Positions 13,800-15,593 of a DNA stretch of 15,593 nt are shown here, piece after piece. The first letter of the stretch is position 1; the number at the start of each line of letters is the position of its first letter. Origin of the DNA: Planctomycetota bacterium (GTDB lineage: Bacteria > Planctomycetota > UBA1135 > GCA-002686595); assembly GCA_021776885.1 (NCBI GenBank), contig JAJFFA010001018.1:1-15593 (forward strand). Direction: 5' to 3'. The notes beneath the pieces are model-generated. The model searched no databases and was not told the DNA's origin. It saw nothing but the letters and a program-made list of their open reading frames with translations. The position numbers were made by a program, and so were the translations under genes.

Positions 13800-15185
13800 T
13801 CAGGCCAGCAGGACGTCGAGGCTGCGGGCGCTGTCGGCGAAGGACTCGGCCCGCGGGTCGAAGCGCTGCAGCAGGGTCAAGAAGAGGTCGGCCAGGCGCG
13901 CGTCCGGGTCGACGGGCTGCACGCAGTGGCCGTAGTAGGCGCCCAGGTCCTCGAGGTCGTAGGCCCCGAGATGCGGCAGGTTGAAGTCGACGTGTCCCTG
14001 GTGGGCGAGGCCCAGGGCGCGTCCGCCGGCCAGCAGCGTGGGCAGGTTGGCGTTGCCGTGGCTGTGCCCGTAGGCCATGCCGCTGCCGTACAGCACCAGG
14101 GTGCGGTCGAGCAGGCGCTCGCCCTGCTCTTCCTTGGCCGCGAGCAGCTCGAGGAAGCGTGCCAGCTCCTGGGTGTGGAAGGTGTCCGCGGCGCTCAGTC
14201 GGCGCATCTGCTCGGGGTCGCCGCCGTGGTGCGAGAGCTCGTGCCGGGGCAGCAGCACGCCGATCTCCGGCAGGGCCAGGCCGCGCTGCTCGCTGCCCAG
14301 CATGCAGCTGACGACCCGCGTCGTGTCCGTCTGCAGGGCCAGGGCGATCAGCTCGAAGCTGGCGCGGTAGAGCTCGCGTGCCCGCGCACCGTCCCGGGCG
14401 CCCTCGATACGCTGGGCTCGATCGGGTTCGACCGCGGGCAGCGGCCTGTCCAACCAGGCCTCGGCGCGCTGGGTGCGCTGCTCCACCTCGCGCAGCGCAG
14501 TGAGGTACTCGTCCAGCTTGGAGCGGTCGCCCGCGCCACTCCCCTGGCGCAGGCGTCGGGCCTGGTCGAGCACCAGGTCGAGGACGCTGGCGCGGGTCTG
14601 CAGGCGCTCGCGCGCGGCGACCTCGCCGCCGGGGTCGGGGCGGAACAGGCGCTCGAAGACCGCGCCGGGTCTGCGCTCGGCGGGCAGGGGCGCGCCGCTC
14701 CGCGACCAGGCCAGGGTGCCTCCGGTCAGAGCCAGCTCGAGGGAGGGCACGCGGGTCTGCGCGCCGACGACCTCGGCGATGCGCTGGTCGAGGGAGAGCG
14801 AGTTGGCGAAGGCCGCTCCGCCGCCGGGCCGCCGGGGGGCGCCGGTCAGCCAGATCTTGTCGCACTCGTGGGCCTGACCGATGCCGTTCGCGTGGTGCAG
14901 GCCACTGAACACGGTGAAGTCCCCGCGCTGCGGCGCGAGGGGGCGCAGGGGCTCGGTCAACGCGAAGTCCGGGCCCGCCGCGAGGGGTTGCCAGGTCGGC
15001 ATGTTCATCCCGTTGGGGACGTACAGGAAGACGCAGCGCGCCGGTAGCGCATCTCGGTCTCCGTCCTGGGCCCCGGCCTGGGGCACGCGCATGCGCTCGA
15101 GCAGGGGCAGGGCGATGGACACCCCCGCACCACGCAGCAGGGTGCGGCGATCGAGGCGCCAGGGGCGCGTGTGGACTTGGGCCAT
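13800..15185 (-). CDS. DUF1552 family protein, TAT signal
   Basis: Seen: 461 residues. The N-terminus has a twin-arginine-type signal, DRRTLLRGAGVSIALP at 12-27. Features typical of DUF1552 follow: VFLYVPNGMNMPTWQP (52-67), VFSGLHHANGIGQAH (92-106), LDEYLTALREVEQRTQRAE (224-242), LALQTDTTRVVSCMLGSEQ (282-300) and TLVLYGSGMAYGHSHGNANLPTLLAGG (362-388). Length is normal for the family. Family knowledge: DUF1552 genes are abundant in Planctomycetota and Verrucomicrobiota, nearly always directly after a DUF1587/1592/1588/1585 protein; the proteins are exported and their chemistry is unestablished. That arrangement is present here with a 13-base gap, so the two form an operon. No strong Shine-Dalgarno precedes the ATG at 15185, consistent with translational coupling. 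Confidence 0.95.
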   Translation of the reverse strand: MAQVHTRPWRLDRRTLLRGAGVSIALPLLERMRVPQAGAQDGDRDALPARCVFLYVPNGMNMPTWQPLAAGPDFALTEPLRPLAPQRGDFTVFSGLHHANGIGQAHECDKIWLTGAPRRPGGGAAFANSLSLDQRIAEVVGAQTRVPSLELALTGGTLAWSRSGAPLPAERRPGAVFERLFRPDPGGEVAARERLQTRASVLDLVLDQARRLRQGSGAGDRSKLDEYLTALREVEQRTQRAEAWLDRPLPAVEPDRAQRIEGARDGARARELYRASFELIALALQTDTTRVVSCMLGSEQRGLALPEIGVLLPRHELSHHGGDPEQMRRLSAADTFHTQELARFLELLAAKEEQGERLLDRTLVLYGSGMAYGHSHGNANLPTLLAGGRALGLAHQGHVDFNLPHLGAYDLEDLGAYYGHCVQPVDPDARLADLFLTLLQRFDPRAESFADSARSLDVLLA

Positions 15186-15198
15186 GGCCGGCTCGCTG

Positions 15199-15593
15199 CT
15201 AGGGGGTGAGGAAGAGGTCGGAGGCGATCAGGGCCACGATCAGGTCGCGCAGGCGGTGCTCCCCCGCGGGGCCGGCCAGGTCCGCGAGCCGCTCGCGCTC
15301 CGCGAGCGCGAGGGGCCGGCGCAGGGCGTAGGCCGCGAGGCGCTCGAGGAAGGCGGCGTGGAACTCGTCCGGCTGCGCCAGCAAGAGCTGCTGGAACTCG
15401 AGCGGGCCGTCGAACGCGCGTCCATCGGGCAGCACCCCGCTGGCGTCGACGGCCGGGTCCTGGCCGTTGCCCGTGCGCACGCGCTCGCGCGTGCGCCAGC
15501 GACCGATGGCGTCGTAGTTCTCGAAGGCGAAGCCCAGGGGATCGATGCGCTCGTGGCAGGCGGCACAGCTGGCGTCGCTGCGGTGCGCCTCGA
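15199..15593 (-). CDS. DUF1592-family protein, C-terminal DUF1588-DUF1585 part (5' end outside window)
   Basis: Seen: the frame is open from the right edge to the TAG at 15201-15199. The visible 131 residues begin EAHRSDASCAACHERIDPLG and continue FAFENYDAIGRWR, the hallmark end of DUF1588 with its CxxCH. Then follow SGVLPDGRAFDGPLEFQQLL and ALIASDLFLTP, typical of the DUF1585 C-terminus. Family knowledge: full proteins have DUF1587, DUF1592, DUF1588 and DUF1585 in order, often after a cytochrome c-like PSD domain, and are exported. Inference: the missing upstream part holds those domains. A GTG at 15480 is not the real start, because the conserved CxxCH region lies upstream of it in the same frame. 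Partner and upstream gene of the DUF1552 gene at 15185. Confidence 0.93.
   Translation of the reverse strand, partial: EAHRSDASCAACHERIDPLGFAFENYDAIGRWRTRERVRTGNGQDPAVDASGVLPDGRAFDGPLEFQQLLLAQPDEFHAAFLERLAAYALRRPLALAERERLADLAGPAGEHRLRDLIVALIASDLFLTP

Noticed and set aside
12811..14865. 684-codon minus-strand frame spanning the DUF1552 gene and part of the TAT protein gene
   Set aside because: Shifted, Arg/Pro-rich reading that overlaps two well-supported genes on opposite strands.
15539..15570. CxxCH as evidence for a cytochrome c gene
   Set aside because: The surrounding sequence (IDPLGFAFENYDAIGRWR) is the DUF1588 signature; a single CxxCH in that setting is part of the family and not proof of a haem site.
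1..15593. tRNA, rRNA, CRISPR arrays, insertion sequences or attachment sites
   Set aside because: No tRNA- or rRNA-like sequence, no regularly spaced repeats, no transposase or integrase motif and no terminal inverted repeats were seen by eye; all gaps between genes are under 160 bases.

Overview
The window is very GC-rich (roughly 70% or more by eye) and carries nine protein-coding genes, two of them cut by the window edges. The gene content suggests a Planctomycetota chromosome. It includes a DUF1592/DUF1588/DUF1585-type cytochrome-like protein followed by a DUF1552 protein, two CRTAC1-type (FG-GAP/VCBS plus ASPIC/UnbV) secreted lipoproteins, an NHL/SMP-30-type propeller and TAT-exported proteins. 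Myxococcota, Acidobacteriota or Verrucomicrobiota are less likely alternatives. No RNA genes, insertion sequences, prophage genes or CRISPR arrays were seen.

Layout from left to right. (1) 1-2556, minus: lipoprotein with TPR, FG-GAP and ASPIC/UnbV domains and a conserved C-terminal extension, running off the left edge. (2) 2658-4604, plus: membrane-anchored protein with carboxypeptidase-regulatory-like beta domains, transcribed divergently from (1). (3) 4608-6800, plus: M28 zinc peptidase fused to a polytopic membrane domain, 3 bases after (2) and surely in the same operon; a 10-bp hairpin starts on its stop codon. (4) 6912-9755, plus: a second CRTAC1 lipoprotein ending in a TlpA/ResA-like thioredoxin domain. 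Its reading frame is interrupted once, by an in-frame TGA at 8676-8678. (5) 9718-10599, minus: AraC-family regulator whose 3' end overlaps (4) by 38 bases. (6) 10715-12133, plus: secreted two-domain protein (lipocalin-like/DUF1579-like N-terminus plus NHL/SMP-30 propeller), divergent from the regulator and possibly controlled by it. (7) 12288-13793, plus: TAT-exported helical protein of unknown function with a dense histidine cluster. (8) 13800-15185, minus: DUF1552 protein. (9) 15199-15593, minus: C-terminal part of a DUF1592-family protein, upstream partner of (8), running off the right edge.

Almost every product is predicted to leave the cytoplasm (two lipoproteins, two TAT substrates, one Sec substrate, two membrane-anchored proteins), so this is an envelope/secretome region rather than a metabolic operon.

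The most interesting observation is the TGA inside gene (4). The frame downstream is the same frame, keeps family-typical sequence for 358 more codons, and has no convincing ribosome binding site of its own. A hairpin with a GUG loop sits 18 bases after the TGA, which fits the general rules for a bacterial SECIS element. Selenocysteine insertion is therefore a serious hypothesis, to be weighed against a nonsense mutation or a sequencing error. A second, weaker observation is that six starts have a TAnnnT box close upstream, with almost no Shine-Dalgarno sequences, suggesting a shared promoter type and some near-leaderless mRNAs.
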